A stretch of DNA of 64,000 nt from GCA-2683825 sp965662355 (GTDB lineage Bacteria > Planctomycetota > UBA1135 > GCA-002686595): positions 49,828 through 113,827 of the forward strand of contig CBFIHP010000019.1 in NCBI GenBank assembly GCA_965662355.1, in the 5' to 3' direction. Positions within the stretch are counted from its first letter, which is position 1, and each line of letters begins with the position of its first letter. Under the pieces are notes generated by a model. It made no database searches and was not told where the DNA came from. It worked only from the letters and a program-made list of their open reading frames with translations. Shown in pieces: positions 16,801-25,266 of this stretch. The translations under genes and the position numbers were made by a program.

Positions 16801-19176
16801 AGCTCCTACTTCTGGAACTTCGGCGACAACACGACCTCGACGGCGATGAACCCGGTCAAGGTCTATTCGGCCGCCGGAAGCTACTCGGTCAGCCTGACGG
16901 TCGTCGGCCCGGGCGGCATCGATTCCATGACGAAGCCGGACTACGTCGTCGTCGGTTCGCCGGCCCCGACCGCCGATTTCTTCGGCACTCCGACCTCGGG
17001 GATATCGCCTTTGACCGTGCTCTTCAGCGACGCCTCGAGCGGTGTCGCCACGAGCTGGTCCTGGTCCTTCGGGGACGGCGGGATTTCCACCGCCCAGAAC
17101 CCGACGAAGATCTACAGCGATTCGGGCACCTACACGGTGGCCCTGACCTCGACAGGCCCGGGTGGTTCCGACACCGAGACGAAGACGGACTACATCGTCG
17201 TCAACGAGCCGGCACCGGTAGCGAGCTTCTCGGGCACCCCCTTGAGTGGACAGGTTCCCCTGACCGTGAACTTCAGCGACGCCTCGACGGGCGTTATCAC
17301 GGCCTGGTCCTGGACTTTCGGTGACGGTGGCTCATCGGCTTTGCAGAACCCGAGCTACACCTACGGTGTGGCCGGAAATTACACGGTTTCCCTGACGGCT
17401 TTTGGACCCGGCGGCAGCGATACCAATGTGCTGACCGACTACATCGCCGTTGCGGACCTTCCCCCGGCGGCGGAGTTCAGTGGTTCACCGCTTACGGGTG
17501 TCGCACCCCATGCGGTCAGCTTCGCGAACCTGACGACGGGCGTGGCCACGGACTACGCGTGGAACTTCGGTGATGGGGGGTCCTCCTCCTTGACGAATCC
17601 GATTCATGTCTTCACGGTTCCGGGCACGTACACCATCGAGCTGACGTCGACGGGACCGGGTGGTTTCGACATCGAGACGAAGCCCGACTACGTCACGGTC
17701 CTCGAGCCGCCCCCCGGGGCGGACTTCAGCGCGTCGCCGCTCTTCGGCTCCGCACCTGTGCTCGTCAACTTCAGCGACACCTCTTCGGGCGCGGTCACCG
17801 CGTGGTCGTGGAGTTTCGGCGACGGTGGCACGTCCTCGGGACAACATCCGAGTCGCCTCTACACCACGCCCGGAACCTTCACGGTCTCCTTGACGGTGAC
17901 GAGCCCCGGCGGCGTCGATTCGATAACGAAGGTCGACTATATCACCGTCGATCTGTCCCTTGACGACGGTAGCTTCGAAGGCCAGACAGCAGGTGCGCCT
18001 CCGACCAGCCCCTGGAGTACGACGGGCGGCAGCGGCCATGTGATTCAGCCCGACTCAGGCACCGTGATCGACGGTGGCTTCCCGAGCGACGCTGCGCAGT
18101 GGGCGGACCTCTCCACGGCAGGCTCGAATGCGGCGACGCCGCCTTCGAATCCCGGTGGCTCTGGTGCTCTCCCGAGCGGCGCGGTCGGCATTTCACAGAC
18201 CTTCACGTTCTCCTCGTTGAACCCGGTGTTGCTCTTCGATGCGTCCTTCATCCTCGGGGAAGCGGCCATGTCGCCTGCTTCCAACGACTTTATGAGCATC
18301 GATGTCTCGGACGGTGGGACGCATCACAACCTGTATTATGCCGACACGTTCTCGGCCTTCCCGGCGGTGTCCTTGCGTCACGGTTTGCCGATGACGGCTA
18401 CGAGCCAGGCGCAGGTCAACCTGCGTTCGCTCTTCCCCGTGGCTACCTCTGCAACGGTGCTGACGCTCCGCATCCAGCTGGGTAACGGTGGCAACGCGCT
18501 CAACAATTCGCGCGGGTACATCGATAACTTCCTGCTCGGCCCGGAAGCGAACTCGGTCTACAACAATGGCAACGGTTCGAACCCCTCGATCTTCGTTGCC
18601 GCCGCTCCGGTAGCTGGTGGTTTGTGGACGGCCACGTTCGACACCACGGACTATCCGCAGACGACCTTCACCATTGCCTTGGCCTTCGAGTCTCCGGCTT
18701 CGGTCAACACGATGTTCGGCCAGCTCCTGGTCAACCCGGGCTCCTCGTCCTTCATCAACTCGGTCGTCGTGGTAGGCAACTCGCACTCCCTCTCGGTGCC
18801 CCCGGTACTGAGCTTCCTGGGTGTCAGTGGCTACTGCCAGGGCTTCCTGTACGAAGGCGGCGGTTCCGGCGGCATCTTCCAGTTCACGAACTCCGCCGTA
18901 ATAACCCTCGGACTGGAGACCCTGAACGCCGCTCCGTCAGCAGCCTTCAACGCCTCCCCGACGACGGGCGCCGCGCCCTTGAGCGTCTCCTTCATCAACC
19001 AGAGTTCGGGCAACATCAGCGACTACCACTGGGATTTCGGAGACGGCGCCACCTCGTCCCTACAGAACCCCGTCCACACGTACTCCTCGAGTGGAACCTA
19101 CTCGATCTTCCTCGTGGTGTCTGGCCCGGGCGGCTATGACATCGTCAACCAGTACGACTTGATCGTCGTGCCGTAA
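13888..19176 (+). CDS. Giant secreted protein with 17 PKD domains
   Basis: A 1762-aa exported protein. The ATG at 13888 has AGGAGG eight bases upstream and starts the signal RSVLFSSLSLLGLAAFAGA. Sixteen PKD domains of about 82 residues follow in tandem (residues 31 to about 1355), each with the family core WxFGDG followed by NPxHxY and GxYTVSLTxTGPGG. A beta-rich, possibly carbohydrate-binding segment comes next (from DDGSFEGQTAG to about residue 1565), then a module ending in FQFTNSAVITLGL that matches the C-terminal module of the proteins at 82 and 2035. A seventeenth PKD domain (WDFGDGATSS) closes the protein. PKD domains bind other proteins or polysaccharides on the surface; no catalytic domain is present, so an adhesive or structural role is most likely. 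It ends in a strong terminator. Confidence 0.93.
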   Translation: MSLAVRSLRSVLFSSLSLLGLAAFAGAQSPTADFSAAPTIGVAPLSVSFTDFSTGSVTSYSWNFGDTNSSTSQNPSHLYATAGTYTVAMTATGPGGSDTQTKPGYIVVQNPPPVAEFVGAPVVGASPMSVNFSDSSTGAVTGWFWSFGDKGTSSVQNPSHLYSDPGSYTVSLTATGPGGVHTESKPDYVVVSVPAPISDFSAAPTNGHAPMAVQFTSLASGSISSGTWTFGDGGTSLLQSPAYTYTIPGTYTVSLDVTGPGGSDIETKTNYIVVEDPLPIAAFSGSPLTGVAPLSVSFIDASSGSVTSWSWTFGDGGTSSVQSPAHTYSSPGSYTVSLTASGPSGSDLQVENDYVVVGFPSPTAGFSGTPLTGVAPLSVMFTDSSLGTVTGRSWSFGDLGTSNASNPSHVFSDPGSYTVSLTVTGPGGTDTHTKNSYVAVLEPPPVAGFTGTPSAGVAPLTVNFADFSVGNVITQAWDFGDGATSTLATPSHTYTSAGVYTVSLTVTSAGGVDTETRVNYISVTEPLPAAEFVASQTSGAGTLTTSFSDLSTGAVTVRSWNFGDGDSSFAANPTHTYTSSGTYSVSLTVGGPGGIDTEIKPDYITVSEAVPTADFTAMPSSGVVPLTVAYTDLSSGVVTSWSWAFGDAGVSTSQNPVHVYSTPGTFNVTLTATGPGGSDPETKVGYIVVSEQAPIAEFSAFPTTGVGPLSVAFTDLSTGGPATGYSWNFGDGGSSVLASPSHVYATAGVYTVALTVTGPGGLDVESKLEYITVTPPAPVASFTGGPLTGDAPLTVAFSDSTTGATSGWSWSFGDFGTSNLQNPTHTYNDPGTYTVALTAVGPGGSNTDSQPGLVVVSEPVPDARFAAVPLTGVAPLIVSFTDHSIGNVSSWSWTFGDGGISNGQNPGHAYSNPGVYTVSLTVASAGGVDTENKVNYITVTEPAPVADFTGSPLSGSAPLTVSFSDASTGAASSYFWNFGDNTTSTAMNPVKVYSAAGSYSVSLTVVGPGGIDSMTKPDYVVVGSPAPTADFFGTPTSGISPLTVLFSDASSGVATSWSWSFGDGGISTAQNPTKIYSDSGTYTVALTSTGPGGSDTETKTDYIVVNEPAPVASFSGTPLSGQVPLTVNFSDASTGVITAWSWTFGDGGSSALQNPSYTYGVAGNYTVSLTAFGPGGSDTNVLTDYIAVADLPPAAEFSGSPLTGVAPHAVSFANLTTGVATDYAWNFGDGGSSSLTNPIHVFTVPGTYTIELTSTGPGGFDIETKPDYVTVLEPPPGADFSASPLFGSAPVLVNFSDTSSGAVTAWSWSFGDGGTSSGQHPSRLYTTPGTFTVSLTVTSPGGVDSITKVDYITVDLSLDDGSFEGQTAGAPPTSPWSTTGGSGHVIQPDSGTVIDGGFPSDAAQWADLSTAGSNAATPPSNPGGSGALPSGAVGISQTFTFSSLNPVLLFDASFILGEAAMSPASNDFMSIDVSDGGTHHNLYYADTFSAFPAVSLRHGLPMTATSQAQVNLRSLFPVATSATVLTLRIQLGNGGNALNNSRGYIDNFLLGPEANSVYNNGNGSNPSIFVAAAPVAGGLWTATFDTTDYPQTTFTIALAFESPASVNTMFGQLLVNPGSSSFINSVVVVGNSHSLSVPPVLSFLGVSGYCQGFLYEGGGSGGIFQFTNSAVITLGLETLNAAPSAAFNASPTTGAAPLSVSFINQSSGNISDYHWDFGDGATSSLQNPVHTYSSSGTYSIFLVVSGPGGYDIVNQYDLIVVP
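13978..17952 (+). repeat. Tandem array of sixteen PKD-encoding repeats
   Basis: Sixteen copies of a roughly 248-bp unit encode consecutive PKD domains. They share the core codons for FGDGG and TGPGG but differ at many third positions, so this is an old, diverged array and not recent copying. A seventeenth, separate copy lies at 18937-19173. Confidence 0.85.
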
Positions 19177-19199
19177 GGCAACCTGCTGGTTGATCCAAG

Positions 19200-19234
19200 G
19201 CCCCGCGTGGTGAAAAACCACGTGGGGCTTTTTT
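19200..19234 (+). terminator. Rho-independent terminator of the PKD gene
   Basis: A 12-bp stem (GCCCCGCGTGGT with ACCACGTGGGGC, one G-T pair) closes a GAAAA loop and is followed by six T residues at 19229-19234. It starts 23 bases after the stop codon at 19176. It works in the plus direction only. Confidence 0.92.
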
Positions 19235-19249
19235 GTCTCGGGGGCAGGC

Positions 19250-20326
19250 CTACCCCCCAGCCAGTTCCACCAGCACCTGTGTCCCAAAGGCCCCCGGTGG
19301 GAGACGAAAGTGCAGTTCCAGGTAGGAGCCCAGTTCATCGAAGCCCTCCTCGGCCTCGGCCTCCAGGACCGGGACGCGTAGAGGGCGCCGGGTTCCGAGG
19401 CAGCCGAACCACTGGCGCTGGTCGCTCATCGTCTGCTCCCCGATGAACGGGTGTTCTAGCTGGTGGGCCGCTCCGTGTACCTCGGGCATGTTGGGACCCG
19501 GGAGGGGGCCGGTGGGAGAGAACTCGAAGCTGGCCACGCGTTCCTGTGCTTCCGGCGCTTCCAGAGCGAGGAGCCGGCCGCTCTTGTGGTGATGGAGGAG
19601 GTCGCCATCGAGGGCCTGGTCGAAGGCCTCAGCTCGGGCGTCTAGGACCTCGTTGAAGATCCGTGATTGGTGGGCGGACACGTAGAAGCCAGCGCGTCTT
19701 CGCCCGAGGAGCTGCAGGGCATCTTGCGTGCGTCCCTTGTGTAGGCGCTGGCGGATGCGCTGGATGTCGCGTCCCTCGTCGGTCTCGACCAGGAGCTCGA
19801 GCGCGGCCTCGAGTTTGGTGGCGATCAGTAGCGAGCCAATGCGGGCGTTGACCCCTGCGACTCCGAAGCGCTGCTCGCCGATCGCGTTGCGCAATCCGCG
19901 TCGCGTGAGCTCGTTCAGGCGGCGTGCATACTTTGCGAGTGCGCCGTCTCCGAGCTCGCGAATGCGAATCCGAAAGCGGTTTCCGAGAAAGCGGCCCATG
20001 CGGAGCTTGCGCGGCAGGCGGACGTGTTCGATGACGGTTACATCCTGCAGGGCCAGTTCATCGACGCTCGTCTCGGAGACTCCCGTGACGCTGAGCCATT
20101 GACGCGTGACGGCGCGTACGTCCTTGCGACCGCAACGGCCCACGACCTTGGGCGAGATACCCAGGCCGCGCGTCAAGCGTCGTACGGCCTCCTCCGTGGA
20201 GATGCCGCGCTTCTCGATGCGGATGTGCAGGTGCTCGCCTGCCTGGGCGATCCGTGGGGGAACGACCTCGTCGACGAAGAAATCCTCGAGCTTCGTGCGG
20301 ATCTTGCCCGGTGACGACGGGCCCAT
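19250..20326 (-). CDS. truD: tRNA pseudouridine synthase D
   Basis: TruD converts U13 of tRNA to pseudouridine in the cytoplasm. The 358-aa product has the family motif GRKDVRAVTRQW with the catalytic Asp at about residue 69, plus LGNRFRIRIRE, NAIGEQRFG (the NxxxxQRFG signature) and AGFYVSAHQSRIFNEVL. The length matches the usual 340-360 residues. The ATG at 20326 shares its A with the stop codon of the glycosyltransferase gene (TGATG), so translation is coupled. It is the last gene of a minus-strand operon otherwise devoted to sugar synthesis, an unusual place for a tRNA-modification gene. Long upstream in-frame sequence to 20797 is antisense noise over the neighbouring gene. Confidence 0.95.
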   Translation of the reverse strand: MGPSSPGKIRTKLEDFFVDEVVPPRIAQAGEHLHIRIEKRGISTEEAVRRLTRGLGISPKVVGRCGRKDVRAVTRQWLSVTGVSETSVDELALQDVTVIEHVRLPRKLRMGRFLGNRFRIRIRELGDGALAKYARRLNELTRRGLRNAIGEQRFGVAGVNARIGSLLIATKLEAALELLVETDEGRDIQRIRQRLHKGRTQDALQLLGRRRAGFYVSAHQSRIFNEVLDARAEAFDQALDGDLLHHHKSGRLLALEAPEAQERVASFEFSPTGPLPGPNMPEVHGAAHQLEHPFIGEQTMSDQRQWFGCLGTRRPLRVPVLEAEAEEGFDELGSYLELHFRLPPGAFGTQVLVELAGG

Positions 20327-21069
20327 CAGGCCTTGCCGCGCAGGCTCTTGCGCCAGGGAGCCAGATGCCTCGTGAGGCGGAACTTGAGGAGCTGGCGGAA
20401 GAATTCCCAGCATGTGCTGGCACGTACGTGGGAGAGCCCGGTGCCCCGCATGCGCGCAAAGGCATTCATCTCGAGCACACGCAACTTCATGTAATAGGCC
20501 TTGATCAGGATCTCGGGGTCGAGAAACCACTGCTTGGACTCGAGGTGCATCTGCGCGAGGGCTTCCCGGTGCAAGATCTTGGGCGTGCCGTTGACGTCGA
20601 TGGAACCGAGTCCGGGAAAGAGACCCCAGACGAGTCCGTTGTAGACGATCGAGATCACCTTGCGCGCCGGACCGTCCATGCGAAAGCGCCGGCGCACCTT
20701 GCCCATTGTGTTCGGGCCACAAGGCGAGAGCGCCTCGAAGAGGCGCACGACATCCTCTGCATCGACTTGGCCGTCCGCGGGCAAGAAGCCAATCCATGGT
20801 GCACTGGCATGGGGGATGCCCGACAAGAGACCAAATCCGTAGCCCTGGTTGACCTCGACCTTGACCGTCACGATCGGCAAGCCCTGTTCGCGCAGCTCTT
20901 CCAAGCGCGCGCTGGTCTCGTCGCTGGAGCCGTTGTCGACCCCGACGAGCTCGAGCCGATGCCCGGCCTCCTCGAAGGCCTGGGCCAGCTGGGGAAAGGT
21001 GTAGGGGATCGCCTCCGCTTCGTTGTAGCAGGGCAGGATCAGCGAGAGCTCGGGCTCCGTCTCGCTCAT
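20326..21069 (-). CDS. Family 2 glycosyltransferase (polyprenyl-phosphate type)
   Basis: A 247-aa GT-A fold glycosyltransferase. The N-terminal strand [14 protein letters not shown], the metal/nucleotide-binding region [13 protein letters not shown] and the acidic motif [13 protein letters not shown] match the DPM1/polyprenol-phosphate glycosyltransferase branch. The C-terminal part (from about residue 150) has amphipathic helices and the block MFLDPEIL-like [12 protein letters not shown] but no long membrane segment. The ATG at 21069 overlaps the upstream epimerase stop (ATGA). By context it may load a sugar made by the upstream CDP-sugar enzymes, or glucose, onto a lipid carrier; the donor cannot be read from sequence. 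Confidence 0.88.
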   Translation of the reverse strand: MSETEPELSLILPCYNEAEAIPYTFPQLAQAFEEAGHRLELVGVDNGSSDETSARLEELREQGLPIVTVKVEVNQGYGFGLLSGIPHASAPWIGFLPADGQVDAEDVVRLFEALSPCGPNTMGKVRRRFRMDGPARKVISIVYNGLVWGLFPGLGSIDVNGTPKILHREALAQMHLESKQWFLDPEILIKAYYMKLRVLEMNAFARMRGTGLSHVRASTCWEFFRQLLKFRLTRHLAPWRKSLRGKA

Positions 21070-22052
21070 GACAGCGTGTAGGCCTCGTGCTCGCGGTACC
21101 AGGCGACCGTCTTTTCGAGCGCGGCTTCCATGGTGAAGGTCGGCTTCCAGCCGAGGACGTTCCCGGCCTTGGTGCAATCGAGATACTGGGCCTTGATCTC
21201 CTTGTTTGCCTGGTTCTGGACCACGGGCTCGAGGTCCTTGCGACCGGCCGCGCCGAGGATCAGGTCGACCATCTCGAGCACGTTCTTCGGGGTTGATGTG
21301 CCGAAGTTGAAGGCCTCGCCTCCGAGGTTCAGCTCTTCGACCATCTCGGCCAGGTGCAGGTAGGCGTTCACAGCGTCCTCGACGTAGAAGTAGTCGCGAA
21401 TCAACTTGCCGTCGCTGCGCACGATGGGGCGTTCGCCCATGAGCGCGGAGCGGATCGTACCCGGGACGATGCGGCTGTAGTTGAGATCGCCGCCGCCGTA
21501 GAGGTTGCCGCAACGCGTCGTTGCGACCGGCAACCCGAAGGTCTCCGCGTACGAGAAGGCGATGATTTCGGCGCAGGCCTTCGACGCGTCGTAGGGATAG
21601 CGCCCGTTCAGGGGCTCGTCCTCGGCGTAGGGGAGTTTTTCGTGGTCGCCATAGGCCTTATCGCTGGAGGCCATGACGACGCGTTTGACCAGCGCGCCGC
21701 AGACCCGGCAGGCCTCGAGCAGGTTCCACGTGCCCTTGATGTTGGCCTCGAACGTCGAGAGTACCGAACGCGTTGCCGTACCGACGATCGTCTGCGCCGC
21801 CAGATGGAAGACCGTGTCGATCTCGTACTCGTTGACGGCGCGCAAGCAAACGTCGTACTCCTCGAGCCCGCCGCGTACGACGTTGACCTTGTCGATGGCG
21901 CCGCCCTGGACCAAGCGGCTCTTCGGTACCGAATCACGAATCAGGCACGTGACGTTGGCTTGTCGTTCGAGCAGCGCTTCGGTCAACCAGGACCCGAGAA
22001 GTCCCGTCGAACCGGTAACGAGGACGTTTCTGTTCTTCCAGCTAAAGCTCAT
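21066..22052 (-). CDS. rfbG: SDR dehydratase, probably CDP-glucose 4,6-dehydratase
   Basis: A 328-aa extended short-chain dehydrogenase. It has the NAD-binding motif [14 protein letters not shown] at residue 8-22, FHLAAQT, the catalytic block SSDKAYG (Ser/Asp/Lys in the place where CDP-glucose dehydratases carry SDK) and [11 protein letters not shown] with the YxxxK pair, then [19 protein letters not shown]. This pattern fits RfbG, which makes CDP-4-keto-6-deoxyglucose. The upstream neighbour is the matching cytidylyltransferase (28 bases apart), which strongly supports the assignment. The start is the ATG at 22052; the 25 residues before it are not conserved-looking. A UDP- or GDP-sugar epimerase cannot be fully excluded. 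Confidence 0.8.
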   Translation of the reverse strand: MSFSWKNRNVLVTGSTGLLGSWLTEALLERQANVTCLIRDSVPKSRLVQGGAIDKVNVVRGGLEEYDVCLRAVNEYEIDTVFHLAAQTIVGTATRSVLSTFEANIKGTWNLLEACRVCGALVKRVVMASSDKAYGDHEKLPYAEDEPLNGRYPYDASKACAEIIAFSYAETFGLPVATTRCGNLYGGGDLNYSRIVPGTIRSALMGERPIVRSDGKLIRDYFYVEDAVNAYLHLAEMVEELNLGGEAFNFGTSTPKNVLEMVDLILGAAGRKDLEPVVQNQANKEIKAQYLDCTKAGNVLGWKPTFTMEAALEKTVAWYREHEAYTLS

Positions 22053-22080
22053 GAATCGATCGGGCTCACGTGACGTGGCG

Positions 22081-22887
22081 CTAGGTCCACTGTTTCCAGG
22101 GCGCGTCGCCCTTGGCCCACAAGGCATTCAGGGCCTGGGCTTCCTTGAACGTGTCCATGCACTGCCAGAAGCCGCCGTGCGTGAAGAGCGCCATCTGGCT
22201 GTTCTCGGCGAGCTTGTTGAAGGGCCCGTGTTCGAGAATGCAGCCGGCATCGGTGTCCAGGTAGTCGAAGAGTTCCTTCTGGAAGACGAAGAACCCGCCG
22301 CTGGTCAGGTCGTTCATCAGGGGCTTTTCCTGGAAGTAGGTCACGGTGCCCTCGGTGTCGGTCTTGACCAGACCGTACTTCGAGTGCGGGTGGAAGCCCG
22401 TGATCGTTCCGATCTTGCCGTGCGAGCGGTGATAGGTTACCAGCTCGTCGAGGTCGATGTCCGAGAGTCCGTCGCAGTAGTTGGCCAGGAACGTGTCGCC
22501 GTCGATCAGGTGCTTTACGCGCGCCAGCCGACCGCCGGTCTGGGTTTCTTGGCCGGTGTCGACGAACGAAACCTCCCAGTCCTCGCCGGTCTGTGAATGG
22601 GGAACCACCTGTGGTTCGCCGGAGCCGAACTTCAGCGTGAAGTTCTCGTTCATCCAGCGATAGGAGAGGAAGTACTCCTTGATCATGCTGCCGCGGTAAC
22701 CGAGGCACAGGATGAAGCGTCGATACCCGAAGTGGTAGTAGTGACGCATCAGGTGCCAGAGCACCGGCCGGCCGCCGATCTCGACCAGGGCCTTGGGGCG
22801 GAACTCGGTCTCCTCACGCATGCGCGTGCCTTGACCGCCGCACAGGATGACGACCTGTTCTTTCTTGATCTCCGTATTCGAGCTCAC
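22081..22887 (-). CDS. rfbF: Glucose-1-phosphate cytidylyltransferase
   Basis: A 268-aa nucleotidyltransferase that joins CTP and glucose-1-phosphate to give CDP-glucose. It carries [16 protein letters not shown] with the G-rich triphosphate loop, [16 protein letters not shown], and the family block [19 protein letters not shown], then [11 protein letters not shown] and [10 protein letters not shown]. Its length matches the 257-aa family norm. The start appears to be GTG at 22887; the next ATG would remove the nucleotide-binding loop. The gene lies 22 bases after the methyltransferase stop and 28 bases before rfbG. Together they begin a CDP-deoxysugar route. Confidence 0.93.
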   Translation of the reverse strand: MSSNTEIKKEQVVILCGGQGTRMREETEFRPKALVEIGGRPVLWHLMRHYYHFGYRRFILCLGYRGSMIKEYFLSYRWMNENFTLKFGSGEPQVVPHSQTGEDWEVSFVDTGQETQTGGRLARVKHLIDGDTFLANYCDGLSDIDLDELVTYHRSHGKIGTITGFHPHSKYGLVKTDTEGTVTYFQEKPLMNDLTSGGFFVFQKELFDYLDTDAGCILEHGPFNKLAENSQMALFTHGGFWQCMDTFKEAQALNALWAKGDAPWKQWT

Positions 22888-22909
22888 GTTGCGTCTGATG
22901 GGGTGGGGG

Positions 22910-24145
22910 CTAGGCTGAAGCAGCGACGATGTGGGGCTCGGGGATGGGCACGAGAAAGGCTCCTCCGTGGGCCACGTAGTCCTTTTGCTGGCCGATGATC
23001 TCGGGAGCGATGTTCCAGGGCAGAATCAAGGTGACGTCGGGGCGGTCCTTCGCGAGATGCGCGACCTCGCGAACCGGAAGACGCATGCCGGGCGTGAAAG
23101 TTCCCACCTTGAGCGGATTCCGATCCACAGTGTACTCCACGAGGTCCGTGCCGATTCCGCAGTAGTTCAGGAGAGTGTTGCCCTTGGCCGGCGCCCCGTA
23201 GGCCGCGATCCTCTTGCCCTCGGATTTCAGCTGGCCCAGGAGCCCGCGCAGCTCGTCCCGGTTGCGAGCCACGGCCGCGGCGAAGGCGCGATAGGTGGCT
23301 GGATCCTCGAGCCCTTTTTCGCGCTCGATCCGGCACATCTCCGCCACGATTCCACCGTGCCGGTCGCCGGCGCGCGCCAGCAGACGCAGGCTGCCGCCGT
23401 GCACCGAAAGCTCCACGATGTCGAAGATCGCGAGGCCCGCCCTGAGAAAGGCGTCGGCGAGGGCCCGTACCGAGAAGTACGAGAGGTGCTCGTGATAGAT
23501 CGTGTCGTATTCGAGGCCCTCGATGAGATGCACGAGATACGGCACCTCGATGCTGACGACCCCCGCGGGTTCGGTCGCGATGCGGCAGCCCTCGAGCACG
23601 CCACTCAGGTCGGGCACGTGGGCCAAAACGTTGTTCGCGCAGATGACCGACGCCGGCCCGCGTTCGTCGCGCAGCTCCTGGGCGACCTCGCGCCCGAAGA
23701 AGCGCGCCACGCTTTCGACGCCCTTCTGCTTGGCGATCTCGACCAGGTTCTTCGCCGGTTCGATGCCCAAGGTGCGTACGCCGTGCTTGGCGAAGGCGGA
23801 GAGCAGGGTGCCATCGTTGCTGGCGATCTCCATGGCGAGGGCGTCCGCGCCCAACCCGAGGTTCTTCACGTGGCTCGCGGCCAATTGCGAGAAGTGCTCG
23901 ACCATGGTCGTCGAGGCACCGCTCATGTAGAGGTAGTCCGAGAACATGATCTCGGGCGGCACGATCTGCGAGAGCTGTACCAGCCCGCAGTCGGGGCAGT
24001 ACATGAGCTCGAGCGGAAAACTCGCCTCGGGCTCGTTCACGCGTTCCGGTTGGACATTCGCGTTGGCCAGCGGCGTGCTGCCGAGATCGAGAACCAGTTC
24101 ACGATCTCTGCCGTGGCAATTCAGGCATTCGCTCGAGCGGCTCAA
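22910..24145 (-). CDS. Sugar C-methyltransferase (SAM-dependent)
   Basis: A 411-aa class I methyltransferase of the three-part type used on nucleotide keto-sugars (TylC3/NovU-like). The N-terminus binds zinc (CLNCHGRDRE, then CPDCGLVQ), the middle binds SAM (MEIASNDGTLLSAFAKHG and NVLAHVPDL), and the C-terminal domain has the family block YGAPAKGNTLLNYCGI and EYTVDRNPLKVG. The start is a TTG at 24145 that overlaps the upstream stop (TTGA). The 377 residues of in-frame upstream sequence to 25276 are antisense to the neighbouring SDR and are rejected. In this operon it probably methylates C3 of CDP-4-keto-6-deoxyglucose or a related sugar. Confidence 0.88.
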   Translation of the reverse strand: MSRSSECLNCHGRDRELVLDLGSTPLANANVQPERVNEPEASFPLELMYCPDCGLVQLSQIVPPEIMFSDYLYMSGASTTMVEHFSQLAASHVKNLGLGADALAMEIASNDGTLLSAFAKHGVRTLGIEPAKNLVEIAKQKGVESVARFFGREVAQELRDERGPASVICANNVLAHVPDLSGVLEGCRIATEPAGVVSIEVPYLVHLIEGLEYDTIYHEHLSYFSVRALADAFLRAGLAIFDIVELSVHGGSLRLLARAGDRHGGIVAEMCRIEREKGLEDPATYRAFAAAVARNRDELRGLLGQLKSEGKRIAAYGAPAKGNTLLNYCGIGTDLVEYTVDRNPLKVGTFTPGMRLPVREVAHLAKDRPDVTLILPWNIAPEIIGQQKDYVAHGGAFLVPIPEPHIVAASA

Positions 24146-25149
24146 GCTTCGATTCCGTTCGTGAGGTGTGCGCGCATGGCTCGGAAGGCGTCCATGGGGT
24201 CGGTCGGGGGCGTCCAGCCCAGCGCGCGCGACAGGCGTGCGACCGGGACGGGGGGGTGATGCATCTCCTCGGCGAGGCCCGGGATGTCGCCGAAGCCTAG
24301 CCTGTCCGCGCCGATGTCGAAGGCCCTTGCAAAAAGCTCGGTGAACTCGCGCACCGAGGTGAGCGCTCCGGAGGCCAGGTTGATGGCCGGGGCGTCGAAG
24401 GGCGGCGTGCGCTTTCGAATCGCTTCGGGGTCCTGTTGTGCCAGCTCGACCAGGGCACGGGCGAGATCCTCCGCGTAGATCCAATCCCGGCTCTGGGTGC
24501 CGGCGGAAAGCGGGATGCGCGCCCTGCCCTCGCGCGCTGCCAGGAGCGAGGGTACGAGCCGGCCGGGGCGTTCGCCCAGGCCAAAAACGGTGAAGGCGCG
24601 CGCTGTCAGGCAGGCCAGGCCCTCGCCACGGGCGCCGTCCAGGGCGAGGGTGGCGGCGAGCTTGCTGATGCCGTAGTCGGTGGATGGCGCCGGTGGCGCG
24701 AGCTCGTCGAGCGAGGTGGCCTGGGAGCCGTACTCGAGTGCCGATCCGACGTGGATCAGAACCGCTCCCCGGGTCTCGGGGCTCTCGAGCAGGCCCCGAG
24801 CTAGCTCGGCGGGCAGCTCGCTGTTCAAGCGGCGATAGCCCCCGGCCGCGCGCTCCTCCTTCGAAACGCCATAGCCGGCAAGGTTGAAGACCAGCTCGGG
24901 CCGGACCGCGCGGAGCATGGCCGTGCTCGAGCCGGAGGGTGTCAGATCCAGCTCCAGGGTTTCCAGGGGCCCGGGCAACCCGGCGTGATCGAGGCGTCCC
25001 GGTGGCAAACCACGGGCCTCGCGCACCTGGGCCGTGACCCGGGCGCCGGCCTCTCGCAGGGCTCGCACGAGCCAGCGTCCCAGGAATCCGGAGGCCCCGA
25101 GGACGAGACACGGGCGTCCGGTGATGGGCTGGAGGTCGGGGACGCGCAT
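24142..25149 (-). CDS. SDR nucleotide-sugar reductase/epimerase
   Basis: A 335-aa extended short-chain dehydrogenase. It shows the Rossmann motif CLVLGASGFLGRWLVRALR at residues 14-32, FNLAGYG, VGSALEYG, the catalytic YGISK, and the substrate-loop region RDWIYAEDLARALV. It is less similar to epimerases than the rfbG gene and is best read as a 4-ketoreductase acting after dehydration and C-methylation; that step is inferred from the operon. It is the first gene of the six-gene operon, starting at the ATG at 25149, and lies 117 bp from the divergent membrane glycosyltransferase gene. Confidence 0.83.
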   Translation of the reverse strand: MRVPDLQPITGRPCLVLGASGFLGRWLVRALREAGARVTAQVREARGLPPGRLDHAGLPGPLETLELDLTPSGSSTAMLRAVRPELVFNLAGYGVSKEERAAGGYRRLNSELPAELARGLLESPETRGAVLIHVGSALEYGSQATSLDELAPPAPSTDYGISKLAATLALDGARGEGLACLTARAFTVFGLGERPGRLVPSLLAAREGRARIPLSAGTQSRDWIYAEDLARALVELAQQDPEAIRKRTPPFDAPAINLASGALTSVREFTELFARAFDIGADRLGFGDIPGLAEEMHHPPVPVARLSRALGWTPPTDPMDAFRAMRAHLTNGIEA

Positions 25150-25266
25150 CGGCCGGGCATTCTACCGGCTGGTCTCCCCGTTGGCCTCCCCGCGGGTCCT
25201 CGTGCGACCCGGGTTTGGGGATGCCGGCCCACATCCGCCGGATCAGTCCGTATTCTCTCAGCCCCG

